From NCBI GenBank assembly GCA_024644775.1, contig JAHEHB010000004.1, positions 1-37,647 on the forward strand: a DNA stretch of 37,647 bases, written 5' to 3'. This stretch comes from Deltaproteobacteria bacterium. GTDB lineage: Bacteria; Desulfobacterota; Desulfobacteria; Desulfobacterales; SURF-15. The notes beneath the pieces are model-generated. The model searched no databases. It saw only the letters and a program-made list of their open reading frames with translations, and was not told the origin of the DNA. Numbering within the stretch: position 1 is the first letter of the stretch; each line of letters begins with the position of its first letter. Made by a program: the position numbers and the translations under genes. Of this stretch, positions 9,089-17,986 are shown one piece after another.

Positions 9089-10633
9089 CTAGTTGGGCGC
9101 CCCACGGATGACATCATATCGTTTCCGGTAGGCATCGTTTTTTGAATCAAGACTCATGGCCTGCTTATAATAGGTAATGGCACGAGACCATTCTCCCAAT
9201 TTGTTATAAGCTTCGGCCGCCTGCGCAAAAAGGGAGGCATCTTTGGGTTTTACGGCAATAGCCGATTCCCAATCCTTGGCAGCACCCGGGTAATCTTTTC
9301 TGGACCACCGTATCCTTGCTCTGTGGCTAAAAAGACGGGAAGAAGGTTTTGCCGAGTGTTTGATGGCCAGCATCGCTTCTTTTTCAGCTCTCTCCAATTT
9401 TTTCCGGCGTATGAGAAGCGTTGAGAATATGAAATGATAGCGGCTGTTTTCCGGATCACGCGTGGTGGCCTTTTGGATGGCCAATTCCATGCTGTCCCAA
9501 TCTTTTTCGACTTCAGCGATATGTGCCAACCAGAAATACGCCTCGGCTTCGGGTGCTTTTCGGTTTAGATCCTGAAGGAGCCGTCGGGCGTGATGATATT
9601 GTTTTAGGTCGATAAAGGTCCGGGCAAGTAAAACATCCGTTTGAGCGGACATAGGGAAATTTTTAGCGACTCGATTGTAAAACCGATAAAACGCCTCAGA
9701 GCCCCCTTTTCGCTTATAGATCGCGTAAAGGTTATCGAGATCCTTTTCTCTATCCCGACTCATGGATAGTGCCCTTAAAAAAATTTTTTCGGCTTCCTCG
9801 AATTGACCATTTTCTAAATAAAGGCGCCCCAAATAAAAATAGTTACCGGTGCTGGCCACGATGGCCTGATGCGTGAATGCCTTTTGATAGTGATTTATGG
9901 AACCCACCCAATCTTTTTCTTTTTCCAGAAGCGAAGACATGGCGATATGTGCGGCTCCAAGAGCGGTCCCCTCGTCAAGAGCCCGGTTTAATCCTTTCTT
10001 AACCGCCTCATTGATCTCCGGAGACCACAATTCCTCCTTTTTGAGGCGGCGATAGGCGGGTGGATATATTCGAACAAGATTGCTGACGGCCTGTAGAAAT
10101 GCTTCTGTTTTTTCATTCCGCTTCAGGTAGCGTGCCATGGCAAAATGGTAACGAATCCCGTTGGGCCTGAGGCGAACGGCCTGCTGAAAGTAAGGAAGGG
10201 CATTATACGAGACATCATGTTGATCGGGATGTATATGCCGGAGATACGGTTGAATCTGCTCCAACAGGGCCTCTTCTCTGGCCAGGCCATAAACGGTTTC
10301 TCCGTCGAGGGGATTGAGCTGAATTGCCTTGAGATAGGCGTTTTTTGCTTTTTTGCCAAAAAGAAAGGCATCCTTGATTGGCTGTGACACTGCGAGATTA
10401 TGGTATGCTCTTCCCATATTCTTCCATATCAGAGGGTTGTTGTCCTGAAAACGAATGCTCGTTTTAAGATGGTTAACAGCAGAGTCGTAATGACCGGAAT
10501 GGGTGTAATGCATGGCCTTTAAATAGTGAATCTGTGAGACAAGACGCAGGTGTAGGGCATAAAGGGCCGTAAGAACTGCAATTGCAATAAACGCGCAGAA
10601 CGTGAGCCGCATCGCATAGGGTGGAACGCACAT
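9089..10633 (-). CDS. membrane-anchored TPR protein of the polysaccharide locus
   Basis: A 514-residue protein with one N-terminal hydrophobic helix (about residues 9-27), then helical repeats with TPR spacing to the end. Clear units include HYTHSGHYDSAVNHLKTSI, YLENGQFEEAEKIFLRAL, LARTFIDLKQYHHARRLLQ and AEAYNKLGEWSRAITYYKQA. It is probably anchored in the inner membrane with the repeats in the periplasm, acting as a scaffold for glycan assembly; this is inferred from context. The ATG at 10633 directly abuts the TAA of the kinase gene, so the two are probably coupled. A second ATG eight codons in (10612) is an alternative start. It carries no enzymatic motif. Confidence 0.8.
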   Translation of the reverse strand: MCVPPYAMRLTFCAFIAIAVLTALYALHLRLVSQIHYLKAMHYTHSGHYDSAVNHLKTSIRFQDNNPLIWKNMGRAYHNLAVSQPIKDAFLFGKKAKNAYLKAIQLNPLDGETVYGLAREEALLEQIQPYLRHIHPDQHDVSYNALPYFQQAVRLRPNGIRYHFAMARYLKRNEKTEAFLQAVSNLVRIYPPAYRRLKKEELWSPEINEAVKKGLNRALDEGTALGAAHIAMSSLLEKEKDWVGSINHYQKAFTHQAIVASTGNYFYLGRLYLENGQFEEAEKIFLRALSMSRDREKDLDNLYAIYKRKGGSEAFYRFYNRVAKNFPMSAQTDVLLARTFIDLKQYHHARRLLQDLNRKAPEAEAYFWLAHIAEVEKDWDSMELAIQKATTRDPENSRYHFIFSTLLIRRKKLERAEKEAMLAIKHSAKPSSRLFSHRARIRWSRKDYPGAAKDWESAIAVKPKDASLFAQAAEAYNKLGEWSRAITYYKQAMSLDSKNDAYRKRYDVIRGAPN

Positions 10634-11884
10634 TTACAAGTAGTTCTCCGTATCGTCATCGTGATAATTAGAGTGATATTTGTAGTAATATTTGTAATTA
10701 CCGTCCCTCTTGATATCGGCCTGATTGAGAACCACCCCGATTATGTTTCCCTTAGCGATCCGGATTTTTTCAACGGCTTTTTTGATCATATCCCGGTTCG
10801 ACTGGCCGGCCCTGACAATGAAAACCAAGCCATCCGTTTGAGGGGCCAGGACGAGGGCGTCGCTTATCGGCAGAACAGGGGGGGAATCAATAATCACCGC
10901 ATCGTATCGTCGTATGAGGTGCGACATGAGAAAAGACATTCTGTTCGAGTCCAGTAATTCTGAGGGATTTGGGGGCCTGGTACCACTTGGAAGGAGAAAG
11001 AGGTTTTCCTTTTTTGTCTTCAAAATACATTTATTTATCTCTTTCTGCAAAAAGGGAAGCTCCTCTTCCCCAATGACCACTTGTTTGTATAGCAACGGTA
11101 ACTCTGTGGCATTAAACGAAGGTCGTTCAAAGTGAATTTCTTGAAGTTTTTGAAAGGAAAACGCTCCTGACTTGAAATGCAGGGCTGTTCGCAGCCCCTC
11201 GATCATATGGAGGTTGATAAATCCCGCCAGATCATCCGGTTTTAAGAAGCCCATACTGATCAGAATGAATCCCAGTTTCTGACCGGTATCCTTTTTCCTC
11301 ATAAAAGCCTGTTCGGCCTGACCTTTATTGATCAATTTGTTTTCCACCAGCAGTGTTACCAATTTTTTTCCATTCGGTCTAGTGACCCAGTGGACATCCA
11401 TCAGTTGACCGTGAAGAAAATAGAGGTTGATTTTTTCTTTTCCTTCGGTGAGATGCAAGATGCCGGTCTTTTTCTGAAACAAGAGTAGCCGTAACAGATC
11501 GCTTATCCCGAATTCTGCGAGAGAGCCGGACTGAACATCGGTACCCAAAGTCCGGGAAAGCAACCATGTAAGACCTCGAGAATTCTGAGAATGGATAATA
11601 TCGCTGAGTATGTGTTTCCGAAGGTCGGCATCGATCATCAGGACGGTCTTTCCGGTCTGTGCGATTGTATAGGATAAATTGGCTACAGTGATGGTCTTGC
11701 CCTCTTCCTCACCGGCACTAGTAACCAAAAGAGAACGTAACTCCTTATCCATAAAAGAAAAGTAAATATTGGTCCGCAGTGTCCGGTAACTTTCAGCAAA
11801 AGGGGAAGCCGGGGAGAAGCTGTCGAGGGGCAGTTGTGTGAAAGCTTCGTGTTTTTGATTTTTATGTCGTTTTTTGGATTTCAT
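10634..11884 (-). CDS. BY-kinase-type ATPase (CpsD/CapB-like) with an inserted PATAN/DUF4388 module
   Basis: A 416-residue protein, far longer than the roughly 230 residues usual for a stand-alone CpsD. The kinase frame is intact: ESYRTLRTNI (31-40), Walker A AGEEEGKT (57-64), Walker A' VLMIDADLRK (81-90), Walker B VIIDSPP (330-336) and a C-terminal tyrosine cluster YKYYYKYHSNY (397-407). Between GLTWLLS (104-110) and LFLLPSGTRPPNPSELL (295-311), segments that are adjacent in normal family members, lies an extra stretch at about 121-285. It begins GISDLLRLLLFQKKTGILHL, a PATAN/DUF4388 start. It continues with two 24-residue LGxxL-type motifs (174-197, 203-226) separated by five residues. It would autophosphorylate on tyrosine and control the Wzz partner encoded next to it. 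The start has a strong GGGGAG site. The insertion probably gives a regulatory input. Confidence 0.88.
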   Translation of the reverse strand: MKSKKRHKNQKHEAFTQLPLDSFSPASPFAESYRTLRTNIYFSFMDKELRSLLVTSAGEEEGKTITVANLSYTIAQTGKTVLMIDADLRKHILSDIIHSQNSRGLTWLLSRTLGTDVQSGSLAEFGISDLLRLLLFQKKTGILHLTEGKEKINLYFLHGQLMDVHWVTRPNGKKLVTLLVENKLINKGQAEQAFMRKKDTGQKLGFILISMGFLKPDDLAGFINLHMIEGLRTALHFKSGAFSFQKLQEIHFERPSFNATELPLLYKQVVIGEEELPFLQKEINKCILKTKKENLFLLPSGTRPPNPSELLDSNRMSFLMSHLIRRYDAVIIDSPPVLPISDALVLAPQTDGLVFIVRAGQSNRDMIKKAVEKIRIAKGNIIGVVLNQADIKRDGNYKYYYKYHSNYHDDDTENYL

Positions 11885-11916
11885 TGGCTACTCCCCAACA
11901 GCAACAGCTGAAAACT

Positions 11917-13518
11917 CTATGTTTGGAAATCAAAATGATTCGAATTCGTCTCGCCTTTAGCCGTGAGTTTTGAGTTGTCAGAGCGTCCGATCCTCTGTGC
12001 CTTGCCCCTTGCTCTCCCACCAGATTGCTTACCACCCGCCTGATCGGCCAATGGAATGATCGATAGAACGGGTAGCCCGATATATCTTTGGATGTCCTCC
12101 TCTGTTCGAATGGACCTGTCTAGATATTCGCTAAGAAAGCTGAGGCCGATCCCGATTATCAGTCCGAAGATAACTCCCAGTACAAGATTTCGCTTTTTAT
12201 TGGGACCCACGGGAAAGCTCGGCAATACTGCCTTTTCCGTAATCCGTATATTGGAGACGTCAATATTCCCCGTAATATCGGCCTCCTTTAACCTGGATAG
12301 AAGGGTATCGTACAGGTTCTGGTTAATTTCCACGTTTCTTTTAAGGATGGTATACTGAAGTTCTTTTCTGTTGGTTTCCATGGCTTCCGTTTCGAAATCG
12401 GCCGTGGTTTTTTGCAGCACTTTTTCCTTTGAAAGGAGAACGGCTCGTTCAGCCATTAGATTGTTCAATTCTTTTTCTATCTCTATATCCAGTTTTTTTC
12501 GGGTATTTTCTATCTCGGTCTTAACCTGAATCGTCTTGGGATGTTTGTGTTTGTAAACCTTGCTGATGCTGGAAAGCTCCACCTCTGCATTTACCAGTTT
12601 ACCATAGAGGTCATTGATAAGTTGATTTTCGATAAGGGAGCGGAGATGGGACCTCTTTTCACCGGATTTTGAGATCCGTTTTAGTTGTTCCAATTTGGCA
12701 TCCAGCTCAAACCGCCTGTTTCGAGCCTCGATATAGGCATCGTTAAAATCAGTTATTTTTTGTGCGATTATTTTCTGGTTTTCTTCCACAGAGATCAATT
12801 TTACTCTCTGTTTAAAGGCGAGAAACTCTTCTTCGGCGTCTTCCAGTTTTTTTTTCATTCCATAAAGACGGTCCGTGAGCCAGCTCAGGGTGTTCTGCGA
12901 GGAAAGGAGTCTGTTGTTCCTATTAAAGTCAATATAGACTTGGGCGAGTGCGTTCGCGACGTTCATGGCCATTTCGGGGGAGTGACTGGAAACGCTGAGC
13001 TTCAAGAGGCGAGTATCCTCGATATGTTCCACATTCACCATGCTTTGTAACGCCTCGACTAATCCCGTGATACGATCCTCTGGGTTGGATTGTTCTTTAT
13101 CTCGACCCATCAGAAGAAGGATATTTTTCTTTAACCGAGACAGCCATTGTCTAAAAAAACTGATTTCTGTAAATTCCTCTTTCTTCAGCACCAAGGCCGC
13201 CTGATCGAGTTTCAGAGTCTTGACCACGTTTTCCATTACCGATCGGGAGGTGATCAGTTTGAAATGCGTATTGAAAGTCAATGATTCGGACAGATATGTT
13301 TCATAATCCATTCTTTCACCGGTGAGTGGGGATTTGGCCATATCTTTATCGATAATCAAGGTGGCAGTGGTGCGGTATACCGGTTCAAGACGGGAATTAT
13401 ATAGCAGAATCAGGCTGACAATGATCACGAGCGAGACGATAATTGTCCACTTGTGCCTTCTTAAGACATGGTAATATTCAGAGAGGTGCACAGATTGATC
13501 GTATTCTTTGTGGTCCAT
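11917..13518 (-). CDS. Wzz/GumC-type polysaccharide co-polymerase
   Basis: A 533-residue inner-membrane protein that sets chain length and couples polymerisation to export. A first membrane helix (about 24-40) is followed by the Wzz domain. A long periplasmic coiled-coil part (roughly 200-400) comes next, then the family motif LPSFPVGPNKKRNL and a second helix (about 445-463). The cytoplasmic tail (EYLDRSIRTEEDIQRYIGLP) has no Walker motifs, so the ATPase is split off as the next gene (10634-11884), as in CpsC/CpsD pairs. The tail ends in a basic, low-complexity stretch, a plausible docking surface for the kinase. Length is normal for this co-polymerase type. Confidence 0.9.
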   Translation of the reverse strand: MDHKEYDQSVHLSEYYHVLRRHKWTIIVSLVIIVSLILLYNSRLEPVYRTTATLIIDKDMAKSPLTGERMDYETYLSESLTFNTHFKLITSRSVMENVVKTLKLDQAALVLKKEEFTEISFFRQWLSRLKKNILLLMGRDKEQSNPEDRITGLVEALQSMVNVEHIEDTRLLKLSVSSHSPEMAMNVANALAQVYIDFNRNNRLLSSQNTLSWLTDRLYGMKKKLEDAEEEFLAFKQRVKLISVEENQKIIAQKITDFNDAYIEARNRRFELDAKLEQLKRISKSGEKRSHLRSLIENQLINDLYGKLVNAEVELSSISKVYKHKHPKTIQVKTEIENTRKKLDIEIEKELNNLMAERAVLLSKEKVLQKTTADFETEAMETNRKELQYTILKRNVEINQNLYDTLLSRLKEADITGNIDVSNIRITEKAVLPSFPVGPNKKRNLVLGVIFGLIIGIGLSFLSEYLDRSIRTEEDIQRYIGLPVLSIIPLADQAGGKQSGGRARGKAQRIGRSDNSKLTAKGETNSNHFDFQT

Positions 13519-13579
13519 TTTGCCTGTATTCTCTAAATTACCTCATCGCTTATTGTACGAGAAGTCTATCGCTGTGAAC

Positions 13580-14518
13580 TCATAGCCACGTCTGGGGAAC
13601 GTGTATCCGGTCACCGGGCTTAAGCTTGATATCCTTGATTTTACCTTGCCTGACGTGGTTGAGGTTTATCTTAATAATCTGAGGGTCGGCATCCTTTTTA
13701 CGGATAATTCGCGTTCGATTGGGTGCTGCAAATCTGGAGAAACCGCCAGCAATGATGCAGGCATTCATAGCTGTCATCCCAGGCTGATAATCATAATGAC
13801 CCGGTTTGCTCACTTCCCCTTCAACATATATCTTTGATTCTGCCAGATCGAGAGATTTTTCACGGGGGATGTAAATTACATCACCGGGTTCGAGGGCCAG
13901 ATTGGCTCTCATATCCCCTTTGTCTAAAAGTCTCGTCAAATCAACTTTTATGGGTTCTCCGGCGGAAACCTGTTCCTTTTTCTTCTCCCGTGAAACGGTA
14001 TCATCTGTGGAGCCTCTCATGATATATGCCACATTACCGCGGTCTGGTAGAACGCCTTCGGCTTTGGCAACCAGTGCCAGAAGGCTAGCCTCGGTAGACA
14101 TTTCATAGAGCCCCGGCTTTTTTACCGCCCCAGAGATATAGTAATGTAGGCTGTGATACTCCTTGATGTAGATATTCACCTTAGGATCGACGAAGTAGTC
14201 TTTGGCTAAGGGATCGGTGATTTTTTTTTCCAGTTGGCTGGGCGCCATACCCTTAGCCCTGATAGAACCAACAAACGGAGCATTGATCGTGCCCTGGGCG
14301 GAGACAGTCAGATCTGCGTCAAACTGTTTTTCACCACCTGCATAGATGGTAAGGTTAAGAACATCGCTGGATCCGATCCGGTACGCCTTATCCTGTGCAT
14401 CTGACAGGGTGGAGAATATCGCAAGTAGGAGAATCTGACAAAGAAGGAATCGGTTGCATTCGAACTTAATCATGGTTTTCATAGCAGATGTATCAATAAT
14501 AATACGCTCCTTCCTCAC
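13580..14518 (-). CDS. Wza-type outer-membrane polysaccharide export protein (OPX)
   Basis: It begins with a hydrophobic secretion signal (FLLCQILLLAIFSTLSDA) without a lipobox. The Poly_export domain follows (YRIGSSDVLNLTIYAGGEKQ ... VSAQGTINAPFVGSIRAKG). Two SLBB domains come next (YYISGAVKKPGLYEMSTEA; IYVEGEVSKPGHYDYQPG), ending in LKPGDRIHVPQ. It would form the periplasmic and outer-membrane channel for the polymer. I chose the GTG at 14518 because GAGGAG lies six bases before it. An ATG at 14545 lacks a ribosome site, and an ATG at 14482 gives the shortest signal peptide. With GTG or the upstream ATG the gene overlaps the preceding barrel gene by 26-53 nt. Start uncertain, function firm. 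Confidence 0.88.
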   Translation of the reverse strand: MRKERIIIDTSAMKTMIKFECNRFLLCQILLLAIFSTLSDAQDKAYRIGSSDVLNLTIYAGGEKQFDADLTVSAQGTINAPFVGSIRAKGMAPSQLEKKITDPLAKDYFVDPKVNIYIKEYHSLHYYISGAVKKPGLYEMSTEASLLALVAKAEGVLPDRGNVAYIMRGSTDDTVSREKKKEQVSAGEPIKVDLTRLLDKGDMRANLALEPGDVIYIPREKSLDLAESKIYVEGEVSKPGHYDYQPGMTAMNACIIAGGFSRFAAPNRTRIIRKKDADPQIIKINLNHVRQGKIKDIKLKPGDRIHVPQTWL

Positions 14519-15797
14519 CGAATCCTCCTCGACTTCCAATATCATAGTTAAAATCGAGCCTTAGGATAAAAAACGTGTTGTCAAAACTAAAACCGGCGAG
14601 GTTAGAGTCCCTACGCCTATTGCCCGTTGTGAAGGTAAGTGCGATTCTTTTTTTTATGAGGTAACCGATGCTGCCTGAAATATGGGAGATTTCATCATCT
14701 CGGAAATCGATGTTTCCGGCAGGGGTTAACCCGACAAAATTCTCATAGTCGCTTTTCTGGTAGTAACCCCCGACTCTGGTCAGTATTTTTTCCCAAAAAA
14801 CATGTCCCACACTCAACGTAAATCGGTCCCCAGTGTAAATGCTGGCTAAATTATTGAAGTTTCTTTCAGCAACAAGATAGATATGGCTTCTTGCTTTCCT
14901 GAATTCTTTTCCTAAATACCGCTTTGTCTCCGGAGGAGGGGGATTTTGTCCGATGATGGCCAACTTGTAAGCGACAGTCGACCTATCTTCGGAGATGGGA
15001 GCTTCGAAACTGCGATTGTGGTAGCCAAGCCCGCCTTCAAAGGCAAAGAATTTGTAACGTTTCTGAAGGGACAGTTTTAGCTGATCTGAGGTATAGTCAA
15101 CAAAACCGCCTTCTTTGTAGTCCAGTGTCCAGTGTTGGAAATCAAGATCGAAGGTCATTGAGCGTGCGGGAGTATAGAGCACGTTAAAGAACAACCTGTG
15201 TTCAGTAGAGTCATCTATATTCGTATCAACGTAGTCTATTTCCTGCCATCGATAACGCAGCCCGGCGGAGAATCTATTTTTAAAGTCATAAAAAAGCAGT
15301 GGCGTAAGACGATTGATATTGTATTTTCTCCTGTCGATGCTGTTACTAAGCACGTCCGATAGCGCCGGGTCCCGGGTTCGGTAAAAGAACTCATCCAAGC
15401 CCAGTGTCAGCCGTGTGGTTGGGAGATACCGGGCATCGAAGACGACCAGGTGACCGATGTAATTGTCATCATCCGCTGCTTTTTCACCCGGAGGTACATC
15501 ACTTTTATCTTCATAAAGATACCCCTCTAGGGTGTAATTCAGCCGCACGCTACTTTTGGCGGTTTCTGCCCCAAGCCTAATCCCCGGCTGAATGAGATAA
15601 GTATAAACCTCTCTCTCGTTTTCTTCCGCCCAGAAAAAATTCGTGTCCAGCTGACCACTTAGAGAGATGCTTGGTTCAATCTTAAATTTGAACTTTGGCA
15701 CGGTCAATGCCACTGATGCTGATGGTTGAGAAATAACGAACAGGACAGTCATCAGCCGGGCAACGAAGAAAATTGTCGCCAAGAGAGGTCGTATCAC
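14493..15797 (-). CDS. outer-membrane beta-barrel protein of the polysaccharide locus
   Basis: A 434-residue protein with a cleavable signal (VISQPSASVALT). Alternating amphipathic strands run over nearly the full length (for example RLTLGLDEFFYRT, MTFDLDFQHWTLDY, FTLSVGHVFWEK, FILRLDFNYDIG), rich in aromatic girdle residues. It resembles the BBP2-type outer-membrane barrels (pfam10082-like) found beside OPX and Wzz genes in EPS clusters of many Proteobacteria. It may form or support the outer-membrane exit for the polymer. The start is a GTG at 15797, with AAGGA nine bases upstream. It ends EEGAYYY rather than in a single terminal Phe, so the barrel end is slightly unusual. The barrel call is strong; the role is inferred from neighbours. 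Confidence 0.8.
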   Translation of the reverse strand: MIRPLLATIFFVARLMTVLFVISQPSASVALTVPKFKFKIEPSISLSGQLDTNFFWAEENEREVYTYLIQPGIRLGAETAKSSVRLNYTLEGYLYEDKSDVPPGEKAADDDNYIGHLVVFDARYLPTTRLTLGLDEFFYRTRDPALSDVLSNSIDRRKYNINRLTPLLFYDFKNRFSAGLRYRWQEIDYVDTNIDDSTEHRLFFNVLYTPARSMTFDLDFQHWTLDYKEGGFVDYTSDQLKLSLQKRYKFFAFEGGLGYHNRSFEAPISEDRSTVAYKLAIIGQNPPPPETKRYLGKEFRKARSHIYLVAERNFNNLASIYTGDRFTLSVGHVFWEKILTRVGGYYQKSDYENFVGLTPAGNIDFRDDEISHISGSIGYLIKKRIALTFTTGNRRRDSNLAGFSFDNTFFILRLDFNYDIGSRGGFGEEGAYYY

Positions 15798-15812
15798 GAT
15801 ACATATTCCTTT

Positions 15813-16502
15813 TTAAAACGCACTGGTAGATGGTTCCGGCGGTTCGGGTGGTGGTAAAGGAGCGGAAAAAGTTGGTTCGATTTCGAAGGCTCCAAGGATG
15901 TCTAGATACAATCCTGTGCCGATGATCCAATTCCATGGTTGGAATAATCTTACTAGAGATATCTTTGGAACGGGTATTTCATCCTCGTACATGGGCCAAA
16001 GGTATTCAATATATCCTTCGCCGTTTTCCTGGCAGATCTGGATTGCCTCAAAAAAAACCCGTTTCCCATTGGGATCCCTGAAATCGATGAGATCTTTGCC
16101 CTCTAACTCGGGTTTGTAAGGGTGCATAATCATCTTTCCACGGAGGTCATTTATCCAAAAATAGTCCTTTTTCTCGGGGCCGTATCGAATATCCCTGACA
16201 GCGTTTATGGCCTTTTGCTGTTTTTCCTCCGATGCGAAACCTTCTTCCTTTTCAATAGATTCCAGTACAGAGAAAATCATATCCATCGCTTTTTTTAGTG
16301 TGATCTCGTATTGAGGTACGGAATCTTCAGGTGTATCGGCTGCGTTGCTGGCTGTGTAGATGACGGAGGGTTTTGCTGTTTTTTTGTCATCCGCCGCACT
16401 AACAGAGTTCCCGGTTGTAACCATGGCAGCGAAGAAAGCAATAAAAATAAATACCCCTGAGCTTCCGATGAAACCTCGCATCTTTTTTTCAGCCTTATCC
16501 AT
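15813..16502 (-). CDS. secreted single-Cache-domain protein without an output domain
   Basis: The N-terminus has a hydrophobic segment ending in a likely signal-peptidase site (NSVSA-AD). A single Cache (sCache_2-like) domain follows: DYFWINDLRGKMIMHP, ELEGKDLIDFRDPNGKRVFF, GEGYIEYLWPM and PWNWIIGTGLYLD. This domain senses small molecules in chemoreceptors and kinases, but here no transmitter follows. The protein ends in a proline-rich tail (PLPPPEPPEPST). It is the first gene of the polysaccharide operon, 15 nt before the barrel gene. It may therefore be a periplasmic ligand-binding partner of the export machinery. I chose the ATG at 16502; a TTG at 16559 adds 19 residues with no better ribosome site. 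No promoter in front of it is clear. Confidence 0.75.
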   Translation of the reverse strand: MDKAEKKMRGFIGSSGVFIFIAFFAAMVTTGNSVSAADDKKTAKPSVIYTASNAADTPEDSVPQYEITLKKAMDMIFSVLESIEKEEGFASEEKQQKAINAVRDIRYGPEKKDYFWINDLRGKMIMHPYKPELEGKDLIDFRDPNGKRVFFEAIQICQENGEGYIEYLWPMYEDEIPVPKISLVRLFQPWNWIIGTGLYLDILGAFEIEPTFSAPLPPPEPPEPSTSAF

Positions 16503-16631
16503 CAAAAAAATTCTCACGATTGAGTTACTAATGCTATCCCGAAATTTCGATTTGGTCAAATCTTTTTATTCGATACTCAATGCAACTTGACACTATCACA
16601 GAATGATTGCTTCTATTTTGTGTTACTATAT

Positions 16632-16821
16632 CTTAACCTGGCCAAGCGGATTGGAGCGAAGCGAAGATCCCGTTTTTAAGAGAAACCAAACAAGTCGTTA
16701 AATAAACCACAAGGCACGAAGAACACGAAGAAAAAATTTAAAGAAATCTTTGTGGCCTTTGTGTCTTGTGGTGGGATAAAATTTTGACCAAGAATGCGAG
16801 AATTTCCTTTTTAAGGGCCTA
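16632..16821 (-). repeat. dispersed repeat, copy B (inverted relative to copy A)
   Basis: Read on the minus strand it starts AGGCCCTTAAAAAGGAAATT, passes through the same 9-nt periodic hairpin arms (CACAAGACACAAAGGCCAC and the facing arm) and ends GCTTGGCCAGGTTAAG. Compared with copy A it differs by scattered substitutions and single-base gaps but is collinear throughout. It fills most of the 16560-16900 gap between the Cache gene and the lipoprotein gene, which otherwise holds nothing recognisable. Confidence 0.85.
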
Positions 16822-16900
16822 ATAAATGGGTTACTATTTGGGTTGAAAATTTGGATCCAAACACGCGGTGAGAGCGATCTCTATCTCAATATATTTTTGA

Positions 16901-17317
16901 TTATGCCCCAAGGTCATCCAATTTGTCCGGGTTGGCAACCCTTGGGTTTCTGAAATTTATTATATGGTTTAACTCGTGGCCTAAAATTGCTTGATTTACA
17001 ACGATTTTTCCGTTAACAACTTTTCCAAATACCCATATTTCGTTCCTGGCGGTTGCATACCCTCTGATCAGTGATCCATACGCGGCAGCTTTGGGCCATT
17101 TGAAATTTTTCCTGTCCCCTACGATGTGAACTTTGAGGTGTTTAAGTTCAATGATCTCATAGAGATTCGGGGACTTTTTTAAAGCGGAAAAACCTTCTTG
17201 GATTTCTTTAAATCCACTCTCCCTCAAATCTGTTGCCAGAGGCACACATCCGACAAGAAAGACCAAAGATAGTGTGTAAATGAAAACCGGAACGCTTTTC
17301 GATTTGCGATGTTTCAT
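16901..17317 (-). CDS. small lipoprotein with a HELNH (HExxH) zinc-protease-like motif
   Basis: A 138-residue protein. The signal peptide ends in a lipobox LVGC (C24), so it is probably lipid-anchored. Near the C-terminus it carries AILGHELNHIINF, which matches the HExxH metal site of zincin peptidases within a hydrophobic helix. No obvious third ligand is certain, although Asp and Glu residues follow. The middle is mixed alpha/beta with no family I can name. Such small HExxH lipoproteins may be real peptidases or may only bind metal. The ATG at 17317 is followed directly by a basic n-region (KHRKSK), which supports the start. It stands alone between repeat copy B and the tRNA gene. Function is unproven. 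Confidence 0.65.
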   Translation of the reverse strand: MKHRKSKSVPVFIYTLSLVFLVGCVPLATDLRESGFKEIQEGFSALKKSPNLYEIIELKHLKVHIVGDRKNFKWPKAAAYGSLIRGYATARNEIWVFGKVVNGKIVVNQAILGHELNHIINFRNPRVANPDKLDDLGA

Positions 17318-17928
<611 letters not shown>

Positions 17929-17939
17929 ACGATAAAAAT

Positions 17940-17968
17940 TTTGTAACATTCCGTTTTGGGCTTGTCAA
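17940..17968 (-). promoter_or_regulatory. sigma70-type promoter for tRNA-Pro
   Basis: On the minus strand, TTGACA (17968-17963) is followed by 17 bases and TACAAA (17945-17940). Initiation would fall about ten bases before the mature tRNA 5' end. The element lies in the leader of the divergent LD-carboxypeptidase gene. Confidence 0.7.
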
Positions 17969-17986
17969 GGTGTAAGGATTGGATCG

